Source of the DNA: Phytoactinopolyspora halotolerans | Lineage (GTDB): Bacteria; Actinomycetota; Actinomycetes; Jiangellales; Jiangellaceae | Assembly (NCBI RefSeq): GCF_010550675.1 | Contig: NZ_JAAGOA010000001.1 | Location: forward strand, 455,334-519,333 | DNA length: 64,000 nt | Direction of reading: 5' to 3' | Shown here: in pieces, positions 17,666-25,849 of the stretch | How the letters are laid out: every line of letters begins with the position of its first letter | Numbering within the stretch: position 1 is the stretch's first letter | Notes under the pieces: generated by a model | The model's input: only the letters and a program-made list of their open reading frames with translations | The model's database searches: none | What the model was told of the DNA's origin: nothing | Made by a program: the position numbers and the translations under genes

Positions 17666-18868
17666 TCAGGCGCTGTCCGGGCGCCGACGTGCGCGGCGAC
17701 CCCGATAGATGCCCCCGCCGCCCTCGGTGATCTCGTCGATGTCCTGCTGCATGTCATACCGCCTGGCCCGGCGACCACCCAGCGTGGTGTCGTCGAGCAA
17801 CGGCGCGTCGGGGTCCGCCTCGGCGTCATGGACGGGCCGGTTGCTGCCCGTCGTGTCGAGCAGTTCCGACCACATCGGGCTGATGTCGCCCGCCGGGCCG
17901 GTGGTATCGCCGGCCACGGCATCCCCGCGCGCCGGCGCGTCGGTCACGGGCAGGTCGGTCACCTTGGCGACATCGATGCGTCCGGGCCGTGCCGGTCCCA
18001 TGGATTGGCGACGGCGGGAAGAACGGCCGGCGGCCGGCGATGGTGTCGTCGCAGGATCGGCGGGCGTGGCCGGCGTGGCGGGTCCGGCGGGCGGCGGCGG
18101 CCACGTGGATGACAATGGTCCGGCCGGCATAGCCGGACCGGCGGGCGTCGCGGGACCGGCGGGTGTCGACGGTCCGCTTGGCAGCGAGGGTCCGGTCGGC
18201 GTTGAAGGCCCGGTCGGTGTCCCCATCGGCGGACGTGCCGCCGACGCCGGAGGTGAGCCGAGACCCCCTGCGCTCCCTCGGTTCGGGGACGATTCAGGTC
18301 CGGAGCCGGACGGAGGGCGCGTGGGCGGCGGCGTCGAGGGCCCGCTCGGCGCGCTGCCCGCACCCCGCGACGGCGGCTCGGATCCGGGGACCGGAGGTGG
18401 ATTCGCGGATGCCGGCGGCGTCGCGTCCGGTTGCGACGAACGTCGTCGGCCTGCTGGCCGGGTCCCTCTGGCGGGCGTGTCCTCGTCGGTCTTCGCAGCC
18501 GCCGTCCGCCGGGCAGCGGTGCGGTCCTGGTCGGCTTGCTCCGCGTCGCCCGCTTCGCTCGTGTTGCCGTCGTCGGCCTCGATACCGTGCTCGTCGTCGG
18601 CGTCTTCCTGGGCCTCGAGCTCGGCCTCGGCGATCGCGTCACGGCGCTTGCGGGTGTACTCCAGGCCCAGCAGGCCCAGACCGACCCCGGCCAGGCACAT
18701 CCACAGCATCCACCCGTATCCGGCCTCATCGAGCCGGTCGGTGTTGAAGGCGAGCGCAACGAAGGCGACCGCCCACAAGATGGTCAGGATCGCGACGGTG
18801 CGTACGCCGTCGACGTCCAGTGGCTGGACGTGAGGCGCCTCCTGCTGTCGACGCCGACCGTTCCCCAT
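17666..18868 (-). CDS. DUF2530 membrane protein with a long low-complexity cytoplasmic tail
   Basis: 400 residues from ATG 18868. Residues about 18-75 are a DUF2530 domain: VRTVAILTILWAVAFVALAF as the first membrane helix and YGWMLWMCLAGVGLGLLGLE as the second, ending in YTRKRRD. DUF2530 proteins are usually below 100 residues. This one has about 320 more residues: an acidic Glu/Asp-rich part and then Pro/Gly/Ser/Thr/Ala repeats such as GPSTPTGP, GPATPAGP and GPAMPAGP. The tail ends with charged segments and ITEGGGGIYRGRRARR. The function is unknown. It lies divergent from the NCS2 permease, an arrangement seen in other actinobacteria, so a link to purine transport is possible. Confidence 0.8.
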   Translation of the reverse strand: MGNGRRRQQEAPHVQPLDVDGVRTVAILTILWAVAFVALAFNTDRLDEAGYGWMLWMCLAGVGLGLLGLEYTRKRRDAIAEAELEAQEDADDEHGIEADDGNTSEAGDAEQADQDRTAARRTAAAKTDEDTPARGTRPAGRRRSSQPDATPPASANPPPVPGSEPPSRGAGSAPSGPSTPPPTRPPSGSGPESSPNRGSAGGLGSPPASAARPPMGTPTGPSTPTGPSLPSGPSTPAGPATPAGPAMPAGPLSSTWPPPPAGPATPATPADPATTPSPAAGRSSRRRQSMGPARPGRIDVAKVTDLPVTDAPARGDAVAGDTTGPAGDISPMWSELLDTTGSNRPVHDAEADPDAPLLDDTTLGGRRARRYDMQQDIDEITEGGGGIYRGRRARRRPDSA

Positions 18869-19070
18869 ATAACGACAGGTTAGCCGGATTGTCCGGTAGC
18901 GGCCTAACCGATCATCGACTTTCGCCCTCTCGCGGCCCATGCGCGGGTGGTTGCCGAGCGTATCCGGTGACTGGCTGCATCGCCCGCGGACGTGGGTTGA
19001 GACGCTTGTCCGGCGAACCGGAACGACGAGCCTCCGGCACCGGGATGCCGGGGAAACAGGAGGAGCCACG

Positions 19071-20528
19071 ATGCCGGCAACCCGATGGCGGTCCACGCAT
19101 GCCGCACTGGACCGGTTCTTCCGGATCAGCGAGCGCGGCTCGACGATGGGGCGAGAGGTGCGCGGAGGTCTCGTGACCTTCTTCGCCATGGGATACATCA
19201 TCGTGCTGAACCCATTGATCATCGGCCTGGTGCCGGACGTCAACGGTGAGTTCCTCGGTGGGGGCAGCGAGCCCGATCTGGCCAAGATCGCCGCCGCGAC
19301 CGCGCTGGTGGCCGGCGTCATGACCATCGCCATGGGAGCGATCGCCAACTTCCCGATGGCGGTGGCGACCGGCCTGGGCCTGAACGCCTTCGTGGCCTTC
19401 GGCGTGGCCAGCCAGATGTCCTGGGCGGACGCGATGGGGCTGGTCGTGATCGAGGGCGCGATCATCGTGATCCTGGTGGTGCTCAGAGTGCGCAGGGCGG
19501 TGTTCAGCGCGGTTCCGCGCGCTTTGAAGACGGCGATCAGCGTGGGAATCGGGCTGTTCATCTCGCTCGTCGGGCTCGTCAATGCCGGGTTCGTGACCAC
19601 AACCGGGTTGCCGTCGCCGCCGGTGGAACTCGGGATCGGCGGATCCCTGTCGACGCTGCCGGTCGCGGTCTTCGCCCTCGGGCTTCTCGCCCTGTTCTTC
19701 CTCTATACACGGGGCGTCCGCGGTGCCATCTTGTGGACGATCGTCGGGACGTCGGTCGTCGCCGTCATCGTCGAGGCGGTCGCGGATCTCGGCACGACCC
19801 CCGACAACCCGAGCGGCTGGAACCTCAACGCACCGGTGGTGCCGGACGACCCGATCGACGTGCCGGACTTCTCCCTGCTCGGTCAGTTCAGCCTGCTCGG
19901 ATCGTGGGAGTCGGTCGGCCTGGTCAGCGTGCTCCTGTTGATCTTCACGCTGATGCTGGCCGACTTCTTCGACACGATGGGGACGATGGTCGCGGTCGGA
20001 CACGAGGGTGGTCTGCTCGACGACGCCGGGAATCCACCACGGAGCGATGAGATTCTGCTCGTCGACGGCGTGGCGACGATGGCAGGCGGAGTGGCGGCCG
20101 TGTCCAGCAACACGTCCTACATCGAGTCCGCCTCAGGTGTCGGCGAAGGCGCCCGCACCGGCTTGGCCAGCATCGTCACCGGCGTGTGTTTCCTGCTGGC
20201 GACGTTCCTGTCGCCGTTGGTGGCGATGGTGCCGAACGAGGCGGCCGCGCCCGCCCTGGTCCTGGTGGGCTTCCTGATGATCAGTCAGATCAGGGGCGTG
20301 CCATGGGACGACCTGGAACTGGCGATTCCGGCGTTCCTGACGATCATCCTGATGCCGTTCACCTACTCGATCACGGTCGGCATCGGCGCCGGTTTCGTCT
20401 CCTACGCGCTGATCAAGCTCTTCCGTGGCAAGGTCCGCGACGTCCACCCGCTGATGTGGGTGGTCATGCTGCTCTTCATCGTCTACTTCGCGATCTCGCC
20501 CATCGAGGACCTGCTCGGGGTCAGCTGA
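19071..20528 (+). CDS. NCS2-family purine permease (AzgA-type)
   Basis: 485 residues from ATG 19071, preceded by ACAGGAGGAGCC. An integral membrane protein of the AzgA subgroup (hypoxanthine/adenine/guanine transporters). Signatures are GGLVTFFAMGYIIVLNP, FPMAVATGLGLNAFVAF (helix 3), ALKTAISVGIGLFI, LMLADFFDTMGTMVAVG (helix 8), and SSNTSYIESASGVGEGARTG (helix 10 region). About 13-14 hydrophobic helices are present. Imports purines with protons. The 200-nt leader contains a CCGGCACCGGGATGCCGG hairpin but no purine riboswitch core that I can recognise. Confidence 0.92.
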   Translation: MPATRWRSTHAALDRFFRISERGSTMGREVRGGLVTFFAMGYIIVLNPLIIGLVPDVNGEFLGGGSEPDLAKIAAATALVAGVMTIAMGAIANFPMAVATGLGLNAFVAFGVASQMSWADAMGLVVIEGAIIVILVVLRVRRAVFSAVPRALKTAISVGIGLFISLVGLVNAGFVTTTGLPSPPVELGIGGSLSTLPVAVFALGLLALFFLYTRGVRGAILWTIVGTSVVAVIVEAVADLGTTPDNPSGWNLNAPVVPDDPIDVPDFSLLGQFSLLGSWESVGLVSVLLLIFTLMLADFFDTMGTMVAVGHEGGLLDDAGNPPRSDEILLVDGVATMAGGVAAVSSNTSYIESASGVGEGARTGLASIVTGVCFLLATFLSPLVAMVPNEAAAPALVLVGFLMISQIRGVPWDDLELAIPAFLTIILMPFTYSITVGIGAGFVSYALIKLFRGKVRDVHPLMWVVMLLFIVYFAISPIEDLLGVS

Positions 20529-20551
20529 CGCGAACCGATGGTCTGCCCGGG

Positions 20552-20587
20552 CGACGAGGCGTTCAGCGATCGCTGAACGCCTCGTCG
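20552..20587. terminator. perfect 36-bp palindrome at the convergent gene ends
   Basis: CGACGAGGCGTTCAGCGA and its exact complement TCGCTGAACGCCTCGTCG meet with no spacer. It lies 24 nt after the permease stop and overlaps the last eight codons and stop (20563-20565) of the opposing gene. Best explained as a bidirectional terminator partly built from coding sequence. Confidence 0.65.
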
Positions 20588-23500
20588 GCGAGCAACGACG
20601 GCAGAGCGTCGGGTTCTGCCAGCGCCTCCGCGAGCACCCAACGACGGTGCCAGGCTCCGGCGGCCCAGGCCAGCCCGCGTGCCAAGCCGTCCAGCGTCGC
20701 CGCATGCACCGTCTCGCCGTCCAGCCACCAGTCGACCGGGACCCCGGCGACGCTGAGCTCATCGTGTTCGACGTAGCTGTCCGTCACCTCGCCGAGGACG
20801 TCCCGGGCGACGTCCGGAACCGCGAGCCGGTCCCCGTCGCCGACCGGCACGGCATCGTAGGCCTCCTCGGCGAGGTCCACGTCGAGGAGATCGGCAAGCG
20901 CCGGAGAACCGGGGATGACGGCGGGCAGGCCGAGTTGAAGCCAGTGCGGACCGGAGCAGACCACGGCGTCGGCGGCGTCGACCAGACGGGTGCCCACGCC
21001 GTCCGGCACGCGGACCTTCGATACCGCGGCGCTGAAAGCGTCGGGCACGGACGTCTCGGACGCACGCAGGTCGAGCTCGGCGTAGATCTCCATCAGCTGA
21101 TGCGACGTCAGCGTCGTGGACTCGTCGCCGAGCCGGTCGAGAAGCGTGTCGAGCGCGACGTCGCGCACCGAACGGGCGACACCGAGCGCGGTGACGAACT
21201 CGTGATCCGCGGCCGACGCGGCCCGCGGTGGGAGCGGGTGCAGCAACGCCCGGGTGATGGGTGCGGCGTCCGGTGCGCACAACTCGTCGAGACGGTACCC
21301 GTCGAGCCGCACATGCGTACGCAGCCACCATGCCGTGTACGACTCGACCGCCCGCCGGCTGCCGTCCGCCAGGACGGCGAAGACCGGGTCGACGACGGCG
21401 GCACGCGTGTCCGGGGACTCAGCCAGTCGGCCGAGGACGGTGGTCCAGGCGTCCGCGCGTATCAGATCGAGATCCCTGACGGCGATGAACTCGGACAGCA
21501 ACGGTGGCACCGCGGTCTCCGGGAGGGTGGCCAGGACCGTAGCGGCCCACTGATCCTCGTCGTCGAGGTCGTGCCAGATGTCGTCGTCGAGCGGCACGTC
21601 GCTGTCCCGCAGCACGGCGAAGCCAGTGCGGACACCCACGGATTTCAGAACGTCCGGACCGTGCTGTTCCAGCACGCCCGCGTCGGTCGTGTACTCGGCG
21701 GGGTCGACGTCGAGCAGGTTGACCATGTCCGTGCCAGGCAGGAACAGCTCTCCCGCGGGCACCAGCGAACCGGTCGCGTCCGGCAGCGGTAGCTCCGCCA
21801 GCCACGGCAGCTCCTGATGGGATGCGTCCGCCGCGGCGACCAGCGCCAGCACCGCCTCCGCCAAACGCTCGGCCGATTCGTCGTCGGCGTTCGCGACGGC
21901 ATTGCGCACCGCCGGGTCGGCCAGCACGGCGGACGGGTCGGCCTCGACCGCCCCGAGCCGGCGCAGCAGCGGGTGGACGGCCTCCGGGTGGGCGACCCGG
22001 AGGCCGAAGAGCCGGAGAAGCTCCGCGTCCGCCTGCTCGGGGAGCAGGACGCCGCGGGGACCGCGCACCACTCTGCCGTCGGCCAGTGGGACCGGCAGTG
22101 CGCCGAGCGCCTCCAGACCGGCGCCGTCCAGCGCCGCATAGAGTTCACGCCATTGCTCGGGCGCCAGTTGTGCGGCGCTGAGCTCGTCGATCAGGTCCGC
22201 GAGCGGCAGTGTGCGGGCGCCGAGGCGGCTCAGCACGTCGCGGCGTCCCCACCCGGGCGCCGGGAGCCCGGCGACGAAGGGAGCGAGAGCCTGCGGATTC
22301 CCGGCGCGCTCGAGTCCATCCACCAGCACGACCTCGACAGGGCGCAGTGGTCCGTGCGCGGACGGGACGAACGCGGTGCGGGCGAGGGATCGCTGGATGG
22401 CGCGGTGCAACGCCGCATCGAGCTCGCCGGCACCGAACGGCCCGGGCACGAGGGTGAGCGCCGCCGGCGTCTCGAACGATGCGGTCAGCCGCGCGTATGC
22501 CGCCGCCACCTGGTCGACCAGGTGGTCGGTGTACGGACCTGGCGCCACATGCCGCCGGGTGGAGTCCAGCGGGAAGTCGGCGATCACCAGGGCCGGAAGA
22601 TCGATGCGGTCATCGGTGGGGGTGGGCGCGTGCGCGACATTCGGCACCGACTCGGGAAGCGCCGCGGGGTGTATGACGTCCGCAGCGTCGCTCCCGGCGT
22701 CTGCCGGCGGTATTCCGAGCGGGTCCGTCGGTGCCTCGTCGACGGGGATCGCGACGGTGACGGACCACGCCGGGTGCAGACGTTCGTCGACCGGGCGGTC
22801 CGCGAGCAGTGACGCGTCCGCCCGTCCGCTCAGCTGGGCCAGCCGCCACCGGCGGGGACCGACCTGACGTTCCCAGAGTCCGGCGTCCGGATCGACCGCC
22901 AGCGGTGGGCTGGCGTTCAGGGCTTGCCGCTCGCCGTCGATGTCGACGATGACCTCGCGCAGCGCGGGGAGTACGAGCAGCAGGGCGTCGTCGACGGCGG
23001 CCAGCAGCCTGCGGGTGACGGTGACGGCCTGCTCGTCGCGGAGCGGAAGGACGACGGCGGTGTCGTACCCGTCGGGCAACGCCGGAGCGTCCGCCCCCGC
23101 GGCCGGAAACGGCAACCGGAGGACCGGGACGGCCGACCCACGTCGGTCGAGTTCGCCGGCGAGCTCGGGCACCGCGGAAGCGAGTTCCCGCGCCTCGGCA
23201 CGGGACCATCTGACGCCGCCGCTGCGCGAGTGCACCGTCGGCTCGTCGCTGACCGCCAGGACGGCGGCGAATCCGACGCCGAACCGTCCGACGGTGCGGT
23301 CCCGGCCGTCGCCGGACTCGCGGTCCGGGGCCGGCTTGGCCGAGGCGCGCAGCGTGGACAGGCCCTCGACACCGGCGGCGTCGAGCGGTGCTCCCGTGTT
23401 CGCGGCGAGCAACGTGTGGCCCTCGAGCCGTAACAGCAGCCGCCCGCTCGTGCCGGCGCGCGTGGCCGCGTCGGCGGCGTTCTGCGCGAGCTCGACGACG

Positions 23501-23628
23501 AGCCGGTCGCGATACGCGCCGAGCACCAGCTCCTCCTCCGCGTTGGCGTCTTCGCGGAATCGGGCCGGCGACGCGCTCCACGCGGCGAGCACGCGTGTGC
23601 GGATGGCCGCGGTCGAGAAGGTGTCCAC
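20563..23628 (-). CDS. large GHKL-type ATP-binding protein (sacsin/Hsp90-like N-terminus)
   Basis: 1021 residues from GTG 23628 (VDTFSTAAIRTRVLAAW). The N-terminal domain has the Bergerat nucleotide fold: RLVVELAQNAADAATRAG is the N-box near residue 50, LLAANTGAPLD the D-x-G-like loop, and TVGRFGVGFAAVLAVSDEPT the glycine-rich lid. This matches actinobacterial proteins annotated as sacsin-like or Hsp90-like ATP-binding. The remaining ~800 residues are Ala/Leu/Asp-rich helical sequence without a recognisable catalytic domain. A chaperone-like or conformational ATPase role is inferred. Not a canonical HtpG: the Hsp90 middle-domain signatures are absent. Its end forms half of a palindromic terminator. 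Confidence 0.8.
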   Translation of the reverse strand: MDTFSTAAIRTRVLAAWSASPARFREDANAEEELVLGAYRDRLVVELAQNAADAATRAGTSGRLLLRLEGHTLLAANTGAPLDAAGVEGLSTLRASAKPAPDRESGDGRDRTVGRFGVGFAAVLAVSDEPTVHSRSGGVRWSRAEARELASAVPELAGELDRRGSAVPVLRLPFPAAGADAPALPDGYDTAVVLPLRDEQAVTVTRRLLAAVDDALLLVLPALREVIVDIDGERQALNASPPLAVDPDAGLWERQVGPRRWRLAQLSGRADASLLADRPVDERLHPAWSVTVAIPVDEAPTDPLGIPPADAGSDAADVIHPAALPESVPNVAHAPTPTDDRIDLPALVIADFPLDSTRRHVAPGPYTDHLVDQVAAAYARLTASFETPAALTLVPGPFGAGELDAALHRAIQRSLARTAFVPSAHGPLRPVEVVLVDGLERAGNPQALAPFVAGLPAPGWGRRDVLSRLGARTLPLADLIDELSAAQLAPEQWRELYAALDGAGLEALGALPVPLADGRVVRGPRGVLLPEQADAELLRLFGLRVAHPEAVHPLLRRLGAVEADPSAVLADPAVRNAVANADDESAERLAEAVLALVAAADASHQELPWLAELPLPDATGSLVPAGELFLPGTDMVNLLDVDPAEYTTDAGVLEQHGPDVLKSVGVRTGFAVLRDSDVPLDDDIWHDLDDEDQWAATVLATLPETAVPPLLSEFIAVRDLDLIRADAWTTVLGRLAESPDTRAAVVDPVFAVLADGSRRAVESYTAWWLRTHVRLDGYRLDELCAPDAAPITRALLHPLPPRAASAADHEFVTALGVARSVRDVALDTLLDRLGDESTTLTSHQLMEIYAELDLRASETSVPDAFSAAVSKVRVPDGVGTRLVDAADAVVCSGPHWLQLGLPAVIPGSPALADLLDVDLAEEAYDAVPVGDGDRLAVPDVARDVLGEVTDSYVEHDELSVAGVPVDWWLDGETVHAATLDGLARGLAWAAGAWHRRWVLAEALAEPDALPSLLADEAFSDR

Positions 23629-24156
23629 GCCTGTGACAGTACCCGCGCGTCTTCGGGAGTCGTCCCGGCCCAAGGCCCCACGCGGCACACCGGCTCAGGA
23701 CCAGCCCACATTGGCACGACCATACGCACAACCGGTCTTCTTCCACATGGCGGCGGCCCGGCATCGGCCGGGAGCCGTCTCCGCAACGCCGAGGTGACGC
23801 CGTGTGTCGGGTCGTGTGCCTCAAGGCCGCTGGGCGAGGTCGTGAGCCTTGCTGTGGGCGTTTGGGCCGCTGAGAGCAGTCGGACATACCACGACGTGTT
23901 CCACGTCTGGTCACACATGGCTAGAAGCGGCGAGGATCCGCACGACGTCTCACACGAACCGCGTAGACCGGCTGACGTTCACACGGCGACGAACACGATC
24001 CGGTTGTGAGACATGCTGTGTGAGCCGACGCCGGACTACCAGCAGACCATGTGTCCTGTCGTGTGACGAGCGGCCGAAGGAACGGCAGACCGTGTCGTCT
24101 GTCGTGGGTGGAAGCGCGGGTCGGGGTTGTCGGAGTGATCGATGCTCGTCGGCCGA
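23629..24156. other. 528-bp intergenic stretch without a supportable gene
   Basis: No frame shows convincing codon bias. Short GTGTG-rich sequence is frequent. Two similar 23-24 nt segments occur as direct repeats, CAGACCATGTGTCCTGTCGT (from 24043) and CAGACCGTGTCGTCTGTCGT (from 24085). The stretch may hold the promoter of the 23628 minus-strand gene at its left end. Nothing else is recognised. Confidence 0.5.
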
Positions 24157-24537
24157 TCAGCGAACGAGCCGGGCGAAGAGGCGCACGAGTTCGTCGGCGG
24201 GGCGCCGGGTGAGGCCGGCGTGGACGGGACCCGGCTGGATCACGGTGCTGCGCGGTGCGGACAGCCATCGGAACCGCTCGCCGAGACTGGCCGGTGACGT
24301 GGGGTCATCCAGATCGGACCAGCACGGTGCGACATAGGCGTTCGCCGCTGCCGTGATCTCGTCGACGTCGGCGCCGGGATCCAGCGCGACCAGCCGGTCC
24401 GCGTCGACCTCCACGGCCGCGTCGAGATAATCCCGTTGCTGGCAGTAGACGATGACCCCGGCGTTGATGAACTCGCCTCGCTCCAGCCGCGGCACCACCC
24501 GCAGCACCACGTACTCGAAGGGATAGCGGCCGTTCAC
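24157..24537 (-). CDS. DUF3037 domain-containing protein
   Basis: 126 residues from the GTG at 24537, which overlaps the stop of the upstream kinase-like gene (GTGA). It begins VNGRYPFEYVVLRVVPRLERGEFINAGVIVY, the diagnostic DUF3037 N-terminus, and continues with a CQQRDYLDA strand. The function is unknown. DUF3037 genes are typically paired with HipA-like kinase genes, as here. The overlap implies cotranslation and probably a shared complex or pathway. Confidence 0.88.
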   Translation of the reverse strand: MNGRYPFEYVVLRVVPRLERGEFINAGVIVYCQQRDYLDAAVEVDADRLVALDPGADVDEITAAANAYVAPCWSDLDDPTSPASLGERFRWLSAPRSTVIQPGPVHAGLTRRPADELVRLFARLVR

Positions 24538-25313
24538 CGATACTCCTCGCTGGGAAGCCACGCCGATGCGTTCCGCAACCGCAAGGTCAGGTAGTCCACG
24601 TACCGGGCCCGGACAGCTTCCGCACCCGCGGTGCCGGGCACTTCCGGCAGCCAGCCGGTCGGCACCAGGTCCATGACCTCTGCCAGCAATTCCGCGGTGA
24701 CGCGCGGCGCCAGCCGTTCATGGGCCGCGGCGACCTGGCCGGCGAAGGGCGCCAGAACGTGGTCGTCCACCGGATACGGGCGCTTCGCGAACGCCTCTGC
24801 GTCCGGCCAGCCGTGGTGGAAGACCAGTGACGCTCCGTGATCGATGGCCCACAGCTCGCCGTGCCACAGCAGCAGGTTCGGGTTGCGCCAGCTGCGGTCG
24901 ACGTTCACGGTCAGGGCGTCGAGCCAAAGAACCGGTGCGGCGACGTCGGACGGCGGCCGTCGACCGCGGCCGTCGTACCCCAGCGCCCGCGGAAGAAAGT
25001 CGACGCCCAGGTTGAGACCGGTGCTCGCCAGCATCAGCTGCTGGACGTCCGGATCGGGTTCGCGCCGGCCGATCGCCTCGTCGAGGTCGACCAGAACCAG
25101 CGCGGGCACCCGGATGTCCAGCCTGCGCGCGAGCTCGCCGACGACGATCTCCGCCACGAGGGCAGACGTACCCTGGCCGGCACCGGTGAATTTCACCACG
25201 TACGTGCCCAGGTCATCCGTCTCGATCAGCCCCGGTAACGAACCGCCTTCGCGTAGCGGCTGCACATACCGGACAGCCCGGACGACGGGTAGTGTGGTGT
25301 CCGCTGTAGCCAT
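24534..25313 (-). CDS. HipA-family kinase-like protein
   Basis: 259 residues from ATG 25313; a GTG at 25322 is also possible. The pattern follows the short actinobacterial HipA-like group: GTYVVKFTGAGQGTSALVAE contains the ATP-binding Lys, LWLDALTVNVDRSWRNPNLLLW the catalytic-loop Asp and Asn region, and LWAIDHGASLVFHH the metal-binding Asp. It lacks the N-terminal HipA domain, and no HipB-type antitoxin is adjacent. It is therefore more likely a protein or small-molecule kinase working with the overlapping DUF3037 protein than a classical persistence toxin. Confidence 0.82.
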   Translation of the reverse strand: MATADTTLPVVRAVRYVQPLREGGSLPGLIETDDLGTYVVKFTGAGQGTSALVAEIVVGELARRLDIRVPALVLVDLDEAIGRREPDPDVQQLMLASTGLNLGVDFLPRALGYDGRGRRPPSDVAAPVLWLDALTVNVDRSWRNPNLLLWHGELWAIDHGASLVFHHGWPDAEAFAKRPYPVDDHVLAPFAGQVAAAHERLAPRVTAELLAEVMDLVPTGWLPEVPGTAGAEAVRARYVDYLTLRLRNASAWLPSEEYR

Positions 25314-25455
25314 CTTGGTCACGGAACAAGACGCTACGGCACGCACAGTTCTTCCAGCCCTGGTGGGAACGACCACATCGACGGCCATAGGCTGGATGAC
25401 GTCGGCCCTACCAGGGTCGTGATGGTCCGACATCCGACGACAAACGAGGTCTGCG

Positions 25456-25839
25456 GTGCCAACCGGCAAGGTCAAGTGGTATGACACGGAGAAGGGTTTC
25501 GGCTTTCTCTCCAAGGACGAGGGCGGCGACGTCTTCGTGCACTCCTCGGTGCTGCCGAGCGGAGTGAGCGCGCTGAAGCCAGGGCAACGGGTGGAGTTCG
25601 GTGTGGCCGCAGGTAAGCGTGGCGAGCAGGCGCTGTCCGTGCGCGTGCTCGACCCGCCACCGTCGGTGTCGGCAGCGGTCCGGAAGAAGCCGGACGAGAT
25701 GGTCACGATCGTCGAGGATCTCATCAAACTGCTCGACGGTCTGTCCAACAGTTACCGCCGTGGACGCCATCCGGACCAGAAGTCCGCACGCAAGGTGGCG
25801 GCCGTGCTGCGGCGCGTGGCAGACGACCTCGAGCTCTGA
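25456..25839 (+). CDS. cold-shock domain protein with C-terminal extension
   Basis: 127 residues from GTG 25456. Residues 1-66 are a cold-shock domain: [20 protein letters not shown] with the RNP1-like KGFGFL and RNP2-like VFVHSS motifs. The remaining 60 residues form a conserved actinobacterial extension ([21 protein letters not shown], then [19 protein letters not shown]). This is the long CspB-like form rather than the 67-residue CspA. Binds single-stranded RNA or DNA and can act as an RNA chaperone. Divergent from the HipA-like gene. Confidence 0.92.
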   Translation: MPTGKVKWYDTEKGFGFLSKDEGGDVFVHSSVLPSGVSALKPGQRVEFGVAAGKRGEQALSVRVLDPPPSVSAAVRKKPDEMVTIVEDLIKLLDGLSNSYRRGRHPDQKSARKVAAVLRRVADDLEL

Positions 25840-25849
25840 ACAGACGCGG

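Noticed and set aside
17506..17922. 138-codon minus-strand frame downstream of the DUF2530 gene
   Set aside because: Mostly overlaps the DUF2530 tail in another frame; the last 50 codons look protein-like but have no start or family.
18869..19070. Possible purine riboswitch upstream of the NCS2 permease
   Set aside because: None of the conserved purine or PRPP aptamer loop sequences is present; only a short GC-rich hairpin is seen.
24157..25313. Type II HipBA toxin-antitoxin module
   Set aside because: No HipB-type helix-turn-helix gene is adjacent and the kinase is of the short HipA-like type paired with DUF3037.
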